Shown here: piece after piece, positions 1 through 11,060 of the stretch | Layout: every line of letters starts with the position of its first letter | Numbering within the stretch: the first letter of the stretch is position 1 | Assembly (NCBI GenBank): GCA_000969725.1 | Contig: JXSR01S048247.1 | Reading direction: 5' to 3' (one strand) | From: Ophiothrix spiculata | Taxonomy: Eukaryota; Echinodermata; Ophiuroidea; Amphilepidida; Ophiotrichidae | DNA: 34,740 nucleotides | Position numbers and translations under genes: made by a program | The notes under the pieces: generated by a model | Told to the model about the DNA's origin: nothing | Seen by the model: only the letters and a program-made list of their open reading frames with translations | Database searches by the model: none

Positions 1-486
1 CGCTCAAATAAAAAAGTGGTACGCATGTTCCGTCAGACAAAACGTCGAAAAAAGTGGGCAGATTTTGGCCCACCAGCATCGTCGACGTCTTTAGAAAGAG
101 AGGTGCCATTTTAGAGTAACTTTCGACGTTGATGATCATCTTTATACGATATCTTTCAACTTTGGAGTCACTTTTTCTTCAGCTATTCTAAAATTCCAAG
201 AAATACAACAGAAAAGACTTCAAATCTATTATATTTATGTTTTATGGCAGAAAAAAGTGTGTTACGACGTTTAAGGTCCATTTCGGTGTGTTACACAGTA
301 AGATGTCAAATGTCCATTACGCCATTTTATGCCATTATGTCAATTTTAGTGTATTCCGAAATTTAGGGGTATGATTTTGAATATTTTATGGCATTAAAGT
401 TTGGAATTTGCTGTACATGATTACAACATTTAGCGTCTGATTTTGAGATGCTCTGACGAACATGCGTACCACTTTTTTCTTCGAGC
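1..486. mobile_element. Non-autonomous TIR element, left end at or beyond window edge
   Basis: Positions 11-38 (AAAAAAGTGGTACGCATGTT and on) are repeated in inverse orientation at about 447-478 (AACATGCGTACCACTTTTTT). The similarity continues outward as GCTCAAAT against ATTCGAGC-like sequence, so the left end may lie just outside the window. The roughly 400-bp interior has no coding potential. No superfamily can be named because target duplications cannot be checked. Confidence 0.6.
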
Positions 487-570
487 ACCCCCCAGGAAAA
501 TTACAAGGGGAAAAAACCATGTCCATGAGCAATGGTCACAAATGCTTTGAGTTTCTTCAATGGTTGCTGA

Positions 571-795
571 AGGTGCGTTTATACTGTAACGAATTGGGGG
601 TAACGACAAGCAAGTAGACCTGCGTATTGCAGTATTGAATTTTACGCCCATCATCGTTAGTTAAAATCAGTTAACGCTCACACACGCTGCTAGCCATGCA
701 CACTAGCCATACTATCAGTCGTTTTCAGTCACAACTTTTTAGTTGCAAATACGTTACCCTCCGTCGAAACAAGTTGTCACAGTGTAAACGTTCCA
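571..795. mobile_element. Small TIR element (MITE-like)
   Basis: The left end GTGCGTTTATACTGTAAC (574-590) matches the inverse of the right end (GTCACAGTGTAAACG, about 776-790). The similarity resumes at a GGGTAACG block on both sides. The interior is about 150 bp and non-coding. Arms are imperfect and I saw no clear target duplication. Confidence 0.45.
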
Positions 796-1255
796 TTACA
801 TATCTTGAAGAAACACCAATCACATTCAAAATCTAGAGCGAGAGCATATAACATTTTGGTAGCATTTGAGACCATTTGCCAAAGAATGGTGGCTGGAGGT
901 TTTCAGTAGACTCCTAGATGTTTTTTGTAGTTTTTACCTAAAAAAGGACCTTTTAAATGTTTTTGGAGTTTTTTTCCTGTTCTTTTTGTGGACCTTGTAC
1001 TTTTTGGTGTATCTTTTATTATTATTTTGTAAGGGGTGGGTGCCCCGACTGCAACTTCTTGTGACGGGCTCAATGCTATCATTCAAAAATGATGTCTTGC
1101 TTGAAGTCAATTGATAATCACAGGTAGCGTACTCTAACGTATTGTCAAGGGTGTTCTTGCTATAAGCAGGTAAAGGTGGAAGTTTTTGAAAGATTTTGCA
1201 TAAGATCCCTATATAGCATAATACTGAAAAGTCCATCTGAATGCCCATACAGGAC

Positions 1256-1349
1256 CAGTGGCGGCCAGAGGGAGGGGAGAGGTCATAGGGGAATTTACCC
1301 CCACAAGTCTTTCCCCTAATTGCCCCCCCCCCCGCACTTTCAGTCACTG
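1256..1349. mobile_element. Possible hAT-like end fragment
   Basis: The segment begins CAGTGGCGGCCAG and ends AGTCACTG. It carries an 11-C run at 1323-1333. The terminal CAGTG/CACTG resembles hAT-type ends, but the flanking 8-mers (TACAGGAC and ACACAAAT) do not match, so it may be one broken end rather than a whole element. Confidence 0.3.
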
Positions 1350-1394
1350 ACACAAATTTCTAATGCAAAATGTTAAAAAATTGCGAGCTTCACA

Positions 1395-1475
1395 CAAATT
1401 TCAAGATTTTATATAAATTTTAGTCAAAATTAACCAATTTTTTGTGCAAATTTCAAGGTTTTATATCAATTTTTA
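1395..1475. repeat. Two-copy tandem repeat, 52-bp period
   Basis: CAAATTTCAAGATTTTATAT at 1395 recurs as CAAATTTCAAGGTTTTATAT at 1447, and both are followed by CAATTTT/AAATTTTA-like sequence. The intervening sequence is AT-rich. Confidence 0.5.
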
Positions 1476-1617
1476 ACTGAAATAAGCGAAGTTGATGGAT
1501 TGTTTCATGCACTATGGATGCATAAATAATGGACAATTTTTAAGGGTTAAAAATCAAAGGGGCTTCCACTCCAAGCCTCAGCTACACCCTCTAAGACTTC
1601 CTCAATTATCTCTGATG

Positions 1618-1645
1618 CGGCAGGAGTGGGACTTGAACCCACAGT
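1618..1645 (-). repeat. tRNA-derived fragment (B-box only)
   Basis: Read on the minus strand this contains GTGGGTTCAAGTCCCAC, a good T-arm with B-box, next to CCTGCCG. No convincing D-arm or anticodon arm is visible, so it is likely a degenerate SINE or tRNA relic. Confidence 0.4.
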
Positions 1646-2342
1646 CTTGCACAAATTGTTTGTTACGATTTTAGCAAGATTGGTGGCAACCAACAGAGTT
1701 GATATAGTTCCACTTCAACTTGTTGCTAAATTTCTCAAGTTTTCAGATCTTGAAAAAAGGGGTGTATAGAACCAAATTTGAAATGTGGCAAAACTTTCTA
1801 AGGGTACTGTCAACCAGGCCCGTAGTCAGGATGTGGGATGTGGTAGAGCCTTTGCACCCCGATTCAAAATGGTGGCTAGATATCTAATCTGTGTCAAATT
1901 ATTTTTCAAGAAAAATTTCCCGCCAACAATTTGAAATCTGCTTTCTCACAGGAATTTTTCAATTAAATTTGGCTCATAATAGCAGACTATAATTACAAAT
2001 AAATTGCTGAAATAAAAATTTAAAGATGTTGTTTTGTTTTGTTTACGGACAAAATTTGAACTTAACCAGTTTATGCTAATTATATCAAAAACGATGCGAC
2101 CAACTTGATTTTTTCTTGCACCAAAACATGTGCAACCCCTATCTTGACAATTACATATAACAGCTTTATTGGGTTATGTTGCATTTTGGGGCTATGTGCC
2201 ATAGACCTTTATAATTGTAGGCCCCTGTGTAGTTTCGCAATAAGATTTAGTGGATGGAAACTTGGATCACCTGGTCCAGAATCCAATCTTTACATGTTGT
2301 ATATCTACAGTTTCAACAGATGAATTCATGACTCCAACTAAT

Positions 2343-2743
2343 GCTGCTTTCATACTCGAGTAGTTTTGCAGCTTTGTCGCTGCATGACGTATATTTTTTG
2401 CAAAAACTTTCCAGTTGTCCAGCCGTTTCCGTTGTAGCGGCAAAGCTACATGTCGCTGAGATAATCAATATCGGCAAAAGTTTGTCGCACTACAAGATTT
2501 TTCGAGTTGAAATGAATTCAACTTTCAGAGCGACATGAAGCGGCAAAGCTACATGTCGCTGAGATAATCAATATCGGCAAAATTTTGTCGCACTACAAGA
2601 TTTTTCGAGTTGAAATGAATTCAACTTTCAGAGCGACATGAAGCGGCAAATCTGCAAAGCGACAAAATTGCAAAGCTACAAAAATGTGAAACAAACCAAG
2701 CGACAGCTACAGGCTGCAAAGCAACACTAAGTATGAAAGCAGC
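2343..2743. mobile_element. TIR element (401 bp) with internal tandem repeats
   Basis: Perfect 14-bp terminal inverted repeats are present: GCTGCTTTCATACT at 2343-2356 and AGTATGAAAGCAGC at 2730-2743. The interior is built from repeated GCAAAGCTAC, GCGACA and GCGGCAAA words in both orientations, so the ends can fold back. It contains the two 103-bp units annotated separately. Confidence 0.7.
2436..2641. repeat. 103-bp tandem duplication inside a TIR element
   Basis: Two consecutive units start AGCGGCAAAGCTACATGTCG at 2436 and 2539. They appear identical except near AAAAG/AAAAT. A third partial unit begins at 2642 (AGCGGCAAAT) and diverges. Such close identity suggests a recent duplication. 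Confidence 0.85.
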
Positions 2744-3149
2744 TTTATGTAAAAGTACTTTTATGAGAAAAGCAATCTAAGCAGAGATCCCATCCTGAGA
2801 TACTATCATTTTCAGCACCACCCTCATGGCATAGTAATGTGTCAGAGCAAAAATATATTTTAAAAAATCTCAAATTTGTTCACTTCAAGTGAAACATGAT
2901 ACAAATTTTGAAACACGTGCAAACACTCTTGGGCAAACTTGCAAATTTCACAGACCTTTATGTTTCAGAAGAGTGATCGCTCATCTTAAAGCTCACCTTG
3001 GAAACATTTGGAGTGTGATTAGTGTACTCTCCTGGAAAATTTACAAGTCTTTGCATTACAATATAATTGGAGTAAGTAAGCTATAGGCCTAAAGGTAGCT
3101 TATTTTCAATGTGGTCCAAAATGTTTTATATTCAATATTCAGTTGTTGA

Positions 3150-3285
3150 ATGCAGGAGGGAAAAATGTGGAAGCGAGCATGGACTGAAAACCAAATGCAC
3201 ATAAAGCGCCAGACAGGAATCAAACCCAGGACCTCATTGGTGCAAAGGGGGGAAACTACCACTTTGCTAATCCGCTCCTGTATCA
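3150..3285 (-). mobile_element. tRNA-derived SINE, minus strand
   Basis: On the minus strand a tRNA-like head (GGAGCGGATTAGCAAAGTGG) is followed by CCTTTGCACCAATGAGGTCC and a B-box TGGGTTTGATTCC. A tail then runs through TTTGGTTTTCAGTCCATGCT to CCCTCCTGCA. The same head and tail words occur in the SINE at 7529-7679, and the head also in that at 10979. The tail may be a conserved SINE domain such as the metazoan Nin type; I cannot confirm this without alignment. Confidence 0.6.
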
Positions 3286-3357
3286 AAGAAAAAGATCTGT
3301 GAAAATTTGATTCACACATCTATTTACTGCCAGGAATGGATTTTTGATTCATAACCT

Positions 3358-3788
3358 GGAAAGGTATACTTTAGGTCCCATTAAAAACTTGAACCTAATC
3401 TACGAATTATGTATGGCCAGATCCTAACTAACCATGACTTGATCCTAACCCTAAACATACTCTAACACTAACCCCCATGGACCATAGTCGGTCATCAAAC
3501 AAAATTTTCGCTGTGACGTCACCAAATATTTCCGATCAAATTTAAAGTATAAACTGGTAACAAACATTTGAGGCAATGTATATGGCAATTCAACACATAT
3601 GCAATTTAGCGCGGAATTTTATTTGGTCTCACCTCGGTGTTTAACTTATTTTATTTGAAATCAGTCATCATTTTGACGCGACGTCATGACCAAATGTTTG
3701 GTAGCGAAAATTTTGTTTGAAGGCTGACTATGTTTTGACCCTAACCATAAAATTTTGGATGGGACCCAAGTATACCCCTACTTCCTTT
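3358..3788. mobile_element. Outer TIR element hosting a nested insertion
   Basis: GGTATACTTTAGGTCCCATT near 3363 matches the inverse of GGATGGGACCCAAGTATACC near 3757-3776. The pair encloses CTAACCCTAA-rich sequence and the element at 3479-3740, so the latter appears to have inserted into an older element. Confidence 0.45.
3479..3740. mobile_element. 'GGCCAAACCATAG' TIR family, copy 1
   Basis: The ends read ACCATAGTCGGTCATCAAAC on the left and GGCTGACTATGTTTTGACC on the right, with AAAATTTTCGCTA/TAGCGAAAATTTTGTTT next to them. The interior words AAGTATAAACTGGTAACAAA and TGCAATTTAGCGCG are shared with copies 2 and 3. It is non-autonomous, without coding sequence. Confidence 0.8.
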
Positions 3789-4198
3789 CCTGAAAAGATG
3801 TCAAAATCTCTGAGCTCTCAAAACAGGGCTAAACAACGTCATCCATGACTCTGGATAGAGGAACGGTGACAGATGTTGTGAGTTATTGATGGGATTGGAT
3901 TTCTTCTGGTCATGGTCATCGTAAAGATGATATTGACAGGGTCTATCAAATGTTTTCCAGAGCTTGGATTTCCTCTAGGTCTAGTTTCTAGAATTATTCA
4001 GAAAGTATACTAGGTTGGGTTCCAGTCAGTCGCGGTGGGTGTCACTGATATCTGCATCAAAAGTTTTACCCTAACCCTAGTACGGTCTGATTTTCTTGGT
4101 CACTGGACTTGGTAGTTATATGCCTCTATATTGGTTGTGCCTTTAAAAAAAAATCCCCAAGGGTTCTATGAATCGAACTACCCTAACCCTATTACTAT

Positions 4199-4545
4199 TT
4201 AACTCTTTCACCATTTAACCACTTATTTAACTTGTTCACTCCGGCAAGCCGCTCACAGCGGCTCTCAAATGCGCGCACGATTGGCCGGAATTTCGAATAC
4301 GACGCAATTTATTCAAATTGCTCTAAAAATAAAACTACAGGTCCAAATTGGGTGAAAATTCGCCAGCAAGCAGTTGAAACAAAGGGCTATCTAACACTTT
4401 CATTTCTATTAGCACAGAAGGTAACCCTGGTGCACTACAATAATCATATGCTATCATAAAATGAAGTGTCTGTGAGCCTCTCTGAGCGGCTTGCCGTCCA
4501 AATAGGACAGATTTTTAAAATTTTATTCCGGAGTGAAAGAGTTAA
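4199..4545. mobile_element. TTAA-ended TIR element (347 bp)
   Basis: It begins TTAACTCTTTCAC and ends GGAGTGAAAGAGTTAA. Subterminal TCCGGCAAGCCGCTCACAG and CTGAGCGGCTTGCCGTCC are also inverted. The left end carries about 24 extra bases that repeat TTAAC and TTCAC. The TTAA at both outer ends is compatible with a TTAA target site as used by piggyBac-type transposons; that assignment is inference. Confidence 0.65.
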
Positions 4546-4559
4546 ACCCATTTTTTAAC

Positions 4560-5595
4560 TTTGAAAGTCCAATTAAAAGTACATGGGGTCCAAAATGGAT
4601 GTTTTATTGTACACATGTCATATGAAACTGGTAAAAGAAGCGTAAAACTTAGCTCTAACTGAGCCATCATCTATTTCTACTGGCCTATATTGAGAAAGCT
4701 CCACTAGCTGAGTAGCTGATTAGCATCTTCGGCTCAGGTCTTGTGTGCGGTATATGTACAGTGGCACACGCTTGATGCTTGGTCACAAAACAGGACAAGT
4801 CACATGATGATCTTGGCATATGGATAAGTTTTCAATGAAACGTCTCATATAATGACTGAGCATTAACATGTACAAATGCACACACACGTCCGTGAGTGAT
4901 TGTTCCAGGTGAATGGGTACCTATTTGTTCTGCATGCTATACTTCTCAACAGCGAAAAAAAGGTCTTGTGACTGTGGATGTGTTCTTACATCATAACGAC
5001 GCCAAATATTGACCAATTACAACACTTTAAAAAGTTTTAAGTAGATTAATATTTTCTTCTTGGAATAAATAGCGGAGCCAGCCAATCTATAGTTTCGAAC
5101 ATATAAAATGAGGGCCTCCTTGCACCCTTGGTATAGACCAAAACAACGCAAACCATATACCGCCAATGTTATAATGTGGATTATTTTAGACAGGGACAAG
5201 AGTGTTCTAACTTCATAACGACGACGTTTCTCAACCGAATTGGACAAGATTTCGGGGGAATGGTTCTAAATATATGTTGTTTGGAACTAAGGGCAAAGCT
5301 AAGAAAAATAATGCTTATTTTTTTTCTTATGCCATGCGAAAGTCAAAAAAACCCAATTTGCCTATATGTTATATCATTGGGTTATTTTGAGTATAGGCAG
5401 AAGAGACCACTTTTCCATATGTACAGGAATGATTGGTTCCGGGGATTGGTTCGAAGGAACTTCAAGTTCTAGTAAAACTGCAAGTTGCTTCAACATTCAG
5501 AGATATCTTGAAAGTTGCCTCAGAGAGAACCCAAATTGGTTTTGGTCTCCAGAGTAGCTGTCATGTGACTGTCCACCAATGTTTTAGTCTCTACC
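4560..5595. other. No gene recognised
   Basis: AT-rich sequence. The overlapping reading frames of 63-98 codons near 5017-5557 have no recognisable domain, splice context or codon bias. Nothing else could be supported. Confidence 0.5.
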
Positions 5596-5598
5596 AGT

Positions 5599-5864
5599 GA
5601 GACAATATGTGATGGCTTACCCCGAAAGGGGGTACAGATGATATCAATTTTGATTTTATCATTTCATCTGTTACAGCATTTTCTAAGCTTTAAAATGACA
5701 CCTTACTTGTTGAAATTGATCAAGGCGATCAAAGTTTACAACAGAAAATCTGCTGGAAATTCTTATTATTTTCTTTAGTTTTTGCTGCCTATTTTCATCA
5801 ATTTCTCGAAAAGCATTCTGTCGCAAAGTCCCCCTTTTCAGGGTGAGTCGATCACATATGTCTC
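5599..5864. mobile_element. TIR element (MITE-like)
   Basis: GAGACAATATGTGATGGCTT and CCCCGAAAGGGGG (5599-5632) match the inverse of 5828-5864 (CCCCCTTTTCAGGGTGAGTC, then ATCACATATGTCTC). The interior is about 190 bp, AT-rich and non-coding. Confidence 0.6.
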
Positions 5865-5869
5865 GACCC

Positions 5870-7200
5870 TTAATATTCCATCTTGTAGATTCGTTTGAAA
5901 CTACACTTCAAGTCAATTTGCATTTGAACTGAATGAAAAAAGTCTTTTTGACTGACCTTTATAGCTAAATATGTGTCAAACTTTGTCAAAATTAAATATA
6001 CGAAGAACAACAGATCACATCCTGGCATCTTTAGCTTCATTTTGCAAGCAATACTAGGTCTAATTGAATATCCTTCATGTGTGAGTAATTTAGGAAATCT
6101 GATTTATAAAAAATGGCATCCTTAAAAAGTACCAAAGTATCAATCAGAATTCTCTAGTTTGAATCCAATTTTAAGAGAGATATTGCATTTCTTGACTTTG
6201 AAACAGGTGCAGCTGATTAAAGGAGTTTAATTCTTAAGAAGAAAATCTATTATCATGTCTGATGTTTTTGATTTCTGCGGATATGCTTAGTGTCCGGTTT
6301 TATGACAAAGATGTATAGAATTCTGAATGTCAGTACATTTGTGTTTTCTTTAGAATAAGTGCCAGTCCACATTTAGTTACAATTGAATTTTAAAATTGCA
6401 AAATTAACTGAGAGGCTATGATTTAAAGGACCTTGGTCCGATTTTTCAAAAGGGACCTTTCTCGTTTCATATGAATGATCACTAATAAATACGGTTCAAA
6501 TTCAAATTTCAGTTAAATAGATCCAACCATTTTGATATTGTAAGCAGTTTTGTATTCCGGAGCTACCAATACCTTGCAGTGAAACTGGTCTAATTACAGT
6601 TACCATAAAAAGACACATTTTTACTTATATTTCCAAAAGGAATGTGATGCATCATGTGATTAACCAACACTTTAACAAAACGTGCACCCAATTGTTAATG
6701 AACATCGAAAATTGTGTACGCAAAACAGGTGCAAACAATTTTTATGAATTTTGATATTTATATGAAATAAAGATATATGAAACACCGCTGTTATATAAGC
6801 AAATTCTTCTAGGAGGAAAACCCTTAATTTCATCAAGGTCTGTAAAGTGTTATTTCCGTAATATTTGTAGATAAAAGTGCAGTGGATCAGAGATGTAAAA
6901 TATAAACATTGTTCAGACAAAACAAGCACAAATCTTGATCAAATCTTTGTTTACATCATGTGCAAATGACGCAAATGTAATGTACACTTCCTTTTTCAAT
7001 GAACGAAACTGATGACAGCCTTTCATTTTCACTCTGGATTTGAAGGATCAAAGTCTTGGTATGTGACCTTATGGGGACATGGGCTTCAAGATAAGCTTGC
7101 ATGCCTAGCCCAGGTCTAGGATAATGTGTTTGCCAGATTTTTCTCTGAATTGGTGAAGTGTGAGAGATCCTTTGAGGGGCAGACTATGATTGAAGGTGGG
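5870..7200. other. No gene recognised
   Basis: AT-rich non-coding sequence. A short AAGGACCTTGGTCC word near 6427 is followed by AAAGGGACCTTT, but no paired element end was found. Confidence 0.5.
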
Positions 7201-7204
7201 AGAC

Positions 7205-7519
7205 CAGTGGCGTGCCCAGGATTTTTGGTGTGGTGGTTCCCCGAATGATGTAAGACTTAAACTGAAATGGTAAACCCAAAATTTTTTGACGTAGCTTTTG
7301 AAAACTGATAAGCAAAAAAAAAAAAGGTTATCACAAGCAAACAGACATCTTTTTAAATATTTTTCTTTTCTTTTCTTTTGATTTTAATTCTCTCCTTCCC
7401 TTTCTTTTTCTATTTTTTTATTGTCCAGATCCCTGAATGTATCTTTTCCTCCAACTGACATACAGAACTGGGTGGATGTGCTCCCCCCCCCCCTTGCCTC
7501 TCCTTTGGGCATGCCACTG
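7205..7519. mobile_element. hAT-like MITE (315 bp)
   Basis: The ends are CAGTGGCGTGCCC and GGGCATGCCACTG. The flanking 8-mers TGGGAGAC and GGGAAGAC agree at six of eight positions, as expected for an aged 8-bp target duplication, which hAT transposases generate. The interior holds a TTTTC microsatellite near 7362 and an 11-C run at 7483-7493. Confidence 0.65.
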
Positions 7520-7528
7520 GGGAAGACA

Positions 7529-7679
7529 GGTTGGTCAGCATTTCTTCCCTTGCCTTTCACCAACGTGACACAGGTTTGATTCCTGGTCGGACTAATACGT
7601 TTACATGAATTTGGTTGTCAATCCATACTCATCCTCGTAGGTTTTCTCCAAGCACTTTGGTTTTCTCCTGCATCAAAAA
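7529..7679 (+). mobile_element. tRNA-derived SINE, plus strand
   Basis: The head GGTTGGTCAGCATTTCTTCC is followed by CCTTTCACCAACGTGACAC and a B-box CAGGTTTGATTCCTG. A tail then runs ATGAATTTGGTTGTCAATCC to GGTTTTCTCCTGCATCAAAA. It shares head and tail words with the minus-strand SINE at 3150-3285 and starts about 10 bp after the hAT-like element. Confidence 0.6.
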
Positions 7680-7797
7680 TTCTTTCCATTATTCTATCTT
7701 TCACACTTTGGAGGCATCCCTTGAATTTAATGCTTATGCACTGTTGGGATTAACGTGGCTTTCCACCAAATGTTATTGGCCCTAAATAAAAAAGATA

Positions 7798-8080
7798 GGG
7801 CCAAACCATAATCAGCCTTCAAACAAACTTTTCGATACCAAACATTTGGCCGTGACATCACCAAATATTTGCGATTGAATTTAAAGTATAAACCGGTAAC
7901 AAATATTTGAGACAATGTAGGCCTATATGGCAATACAATACATGTGCAATTTAGCGCGAATTTTTTTTTTGTCTCAACTCTGTGTTGAAGTTATTTTATT
8001 TGTAGTCAATCATCATTTTATCAAACAGCCAAATGTTTGGTAGTGAACATTTTGTTTGAAGGCCGACTATGTTTTGGCCC
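7798..8080. mobile_element. 'GGCCAAACCATAG' TIR family, copy 2
   Basis: Ends are GGCCAAACCATAATCAGCC and GGCCGACTATGTTTTGGCC, with inner inverted CCAAACATTTGGCCGTGA and CAGCCAAATGTTTGG. It aligns throughout with copies 1 and 3 but has six extra bases making TAGGCCTA at 7918-7925. Confidence 0.85.
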
Positions 8081-8449
8081 ATAAATATAATGATTACCAT
8101 AAAAAAAATGAACAAGTTTATGGTAATTTGGAGTGAGTTATAAGTTCCAAATCATTTTGAGGCACTGTAATCATCCTGTTTTTAATTTGGCAAATTACAA
8201 AGTAATAAATGTATACTCAAACTCATAGCCTAGTAATAGACCTGTACTAAAATTAAGGCAGAGAACCCCCTGTTAGTTTTACCACATGGTGATTTTAAAT
8301 GCTGTAAAAATTTAACAAGTCTTGTAAATCATTCATAAAAAGTGAAATGATCTATGGCTTTGTAAATGACCTTGAATGAGGACAAACTTGTCCATGACTT
8401 GGACATTTCTTCTGTGGGAGAGGGGTACTAACATATATTTGACTGAACA

Positions 8450-8735
8450 GGGGTGTAATTGGTCACTTCGTTTGAAAAAATCTTTAAACTTTAGTCCCGA
8501 TTTTTACCATGGGTCAACTTTTCTGACTGAGCCTCAGATTTTTTGATTTTTGGGGTATTTGAGTGGCGAAACCCTGAAAATTGCATAAATAGGCCTATTT
8601 TTCAAGGAAAATTCAGACTAATGGGTACGCTTATTGGCCAAAATCATCCTTAAGGTTGGGTAGGGGTTTTGAGACTCCAGTGGCACACCCCTTTCCTACT
8701 CAAATCTGAGTACCCCTCCCCCCCCCTCCCCGATT
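8450..8735. repeat. Probable degenerate dispersed repeat with C-run
   Basis: The block runs from GGGGTGTAATTGGTCACTTC to a pyrimidine-rich CCCCTCCCCCCCCCTCCCC. It looks like decayed mobile DNA with no coding frame, but there is no second copy in the window, so this is a weak call. Confidence 0.25.
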
Positions 8736-8739
8736 TTCT

Positions 8740-10975
8740 CACATTGTCAAAATTTAGAAAATATGGAAAAAAAAACATTCTCAACAATGTCTGTGATCTA
8801 TCAGGTAGCTCTTAATTGCTAATCCAGCCTGGCTTGCCAGTACTGTTTCAACCATCTTCCCTGCTGACTCCCATTTTACAACAGCATGTTGCATAGGTTT
8901 CAGCTGTAGTCAATTACGTTTGATTCGATAATCACATGCTAATTAAGTTACGAACATCATTCAAATGACTGTAGGTCTACCGCAAATATGTAATGTTTCC
9001 AATCAGGGTTTCCGATTGTCTATGATACAAATCTTGATCATCTTGAGATATCATGAAAATTAACTTGGGCCAAAAATAGGAGCTGCTCAGTTTGTAGACC
9101 AATGTAGTTGACCTCAATTGAGGACATTGTAGCCTCAGGGTGCATGGATGGGGAGATCAGCTGGAACAACAGTCAATCATGTTCAACAATACTATACAAT
9201 AACATTCCAAGCTCAACATCTGAATTCAGACCTGAGCCTTGGTCCTTAAAAACAGTCTACTGTAGACCGTCTATGCTTGGTCTATGGATGGCCAGGCGAT
9301 AGAATGATGTTCAAGACGATTTTTCGGATATGCCCAAAAAGGGTGTAAAATTTGGTTTATTTTACAAGAAAATTCATATCATATCAATTTTATGACATTT
9401 TATGATCTTGAGCTATGGTTGGCAAATAAGGAAGAGGGGTGTGTTGGGCGGTATTGAAGACTCAGTTTGTTACAGTTACCCATCCTTGCATTCAAAATGA
9501 GGTAACTTGCAAACCTTTCCATATTTTTTTTGAAAATAAAAACTAGAACATCATGTGATTTTTGTAGAGTTTGATCATCCATGGGAGAATAGCCTCTTGA
9601 GTTCTGAATGACACACATGTACTCTCATAGATTGAACAAGCTTATTCTAAACTTTCTTGTTTCAACTAATTTGTTGAAAGGCACTGGTTGGATTGTAAAC
9701 CTCAATTTATCAACAGCATAACCTATGACCTATGTAATAGTCCATGGTATTACAAGCTCAGTGTTCTTAAACATTTTGCCATCTTTCAGTCTTTCAATTA
9801 AGTCACCTAAGGGACATGCTAGCAGGTTTCCAGGTAGGGTAGAAAGTTATAAGGATGAAATCCCCCCCCCCCTCCGGAACATTGAAAAATTACTGGAAAC
9901 AGTGAAATATAAAAAATATCACCCCAACCTAGACTTTATAACTCTCCTGGAAATCTGATGGTTCATCCCTAACAATACTTTGTGTTGGCTTTTGATGTAG
10001 ACCCTTTTTGACCCTGATCTGCTCTGGGGTTTTACACTGGATGTAATGGGCCAGAACTTACACACTTTGTGGCCTTCTCAACATGGAAATGTTTGCAAGA
10101 AAGTTGAACAGATTATTGCAAATGAGGTAATAATACTGTAAAACAACACATATTTTCAGAAATAAAATTTTGCGAATTTCAGAATGGGCAGGATATAGGA
10201 AAAGGTCTGTAACATGCAAATACACAAATTTAAATTTCTTAAATAGGGTGATTTCTAAATTTTTAAACTAGGATTTTTTCAGGCCAGGAATATTTCTAAA
10301 CATCCAAAATCAGAAATTTGTGAAATCAAGACCCAATTTAATTTAATTTAAGCCATCACTGCACTGGTGGATTTTGGATGAATATTGGCTCTATTTCATT
10401 CTATCATCATCACCATATAAAAAGTCATTGGCCCTAACAAGTTTATTAATTCTTGAACATTATGGTTATTATCAGTCAATTGTCTTCAGCTGTATTTATT
10501 CAGATGCGTTTCAAGTATGAATTAATCTTTAGGGAATATTACCTGAATAACTGGAAATTGGATAAAAAGTGGGATAAAAAGTTGTTCATATCAAAGTATA
10601 TTTTTAAAGCAAATGGGGCTTTTCGTTTGACTCCGTCTACAATTAATATACATACAGTATAAGTACATGAAAGTAAACTGGAGTGTAATCATTTGTGGAA
10701 AAAATAATGTTAGTCTCCACTGAGGTATCTTGAAATTGATTTTCAGATGAAAATAATCATTGTGTGGTCATAACAAGACTCCCTGCTGAAATTTAGGGTA
10801 AGCTTGTGAAAATTATCCTCATTATTCTCATAATTGCAGTTTATATAGATCATGGCAACAGAGGAAAATGGTACAATGTGCCCACATCAACAACAAAAAA
10901 ATCAAGTTACTTTGTGTTTTATCATAATTACAGAACTGATCTCTGATCCAGTCCAAGAAAAGATTGAAATTAATG
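8740..10975. other. No gene recognised
   Basis: Contains only short reading frames without domains, an 11-C run at 9862-9872 and a weak gapped inverted repeat around it (CCAGG..AGTTATAA at about 9831, TTATAACTCTCCTGG at about 9938). Confidence 0.5.
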
Positions 10976-10978
10976 AAG

Positions 10979-11060
10979 TTGGGAAGCATTTACTTCCCTC
11001 GCTTTGCACCTATGAGTCCCGGGTTCGATTCTCAACCCTGCTCTCTATGTACCTTTGCTT
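10979..11060 (+). mobile_element. tRNA-derived SINE head, plus strand
   Basis: GCTTTGCACCTATGAGTCCC followed by the B-box GGGTTCGATTC matches the head of the SINE at 3150-3285 (TTTGCACCAATGAGGTCC, GGGTTTGATTC). The A-box side is degenerate and the tail is not clearly present, so it is probably a truncated copy. Confidence 0.5.

Noticed and set aside
934..1353. 139-codon minus-strand open reading frame
   Set aside because: It spans a C-run and a hAT-like end; low-complexity Lys-rich end; no domain.
2436..2700. Direct repeats that could suggest a CRISPR array
   Set aside because: Units are contiguous 103-bp tandem copies without spacers, in eukaryotic DNA, inside a TIR element.
3420..3480. 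CTAACCCTAA runs as telomeric repeat
   Set aside because: Only a few imperfect units scattered through unique sequence; no array.
4020..4060. Minus-strand ISVTPT-like peptide considered as a second DRAM-family exon
   Set aside because: Wrong strand relative to the exon at 15719, upstream of it, and lacking the family's expected motif.
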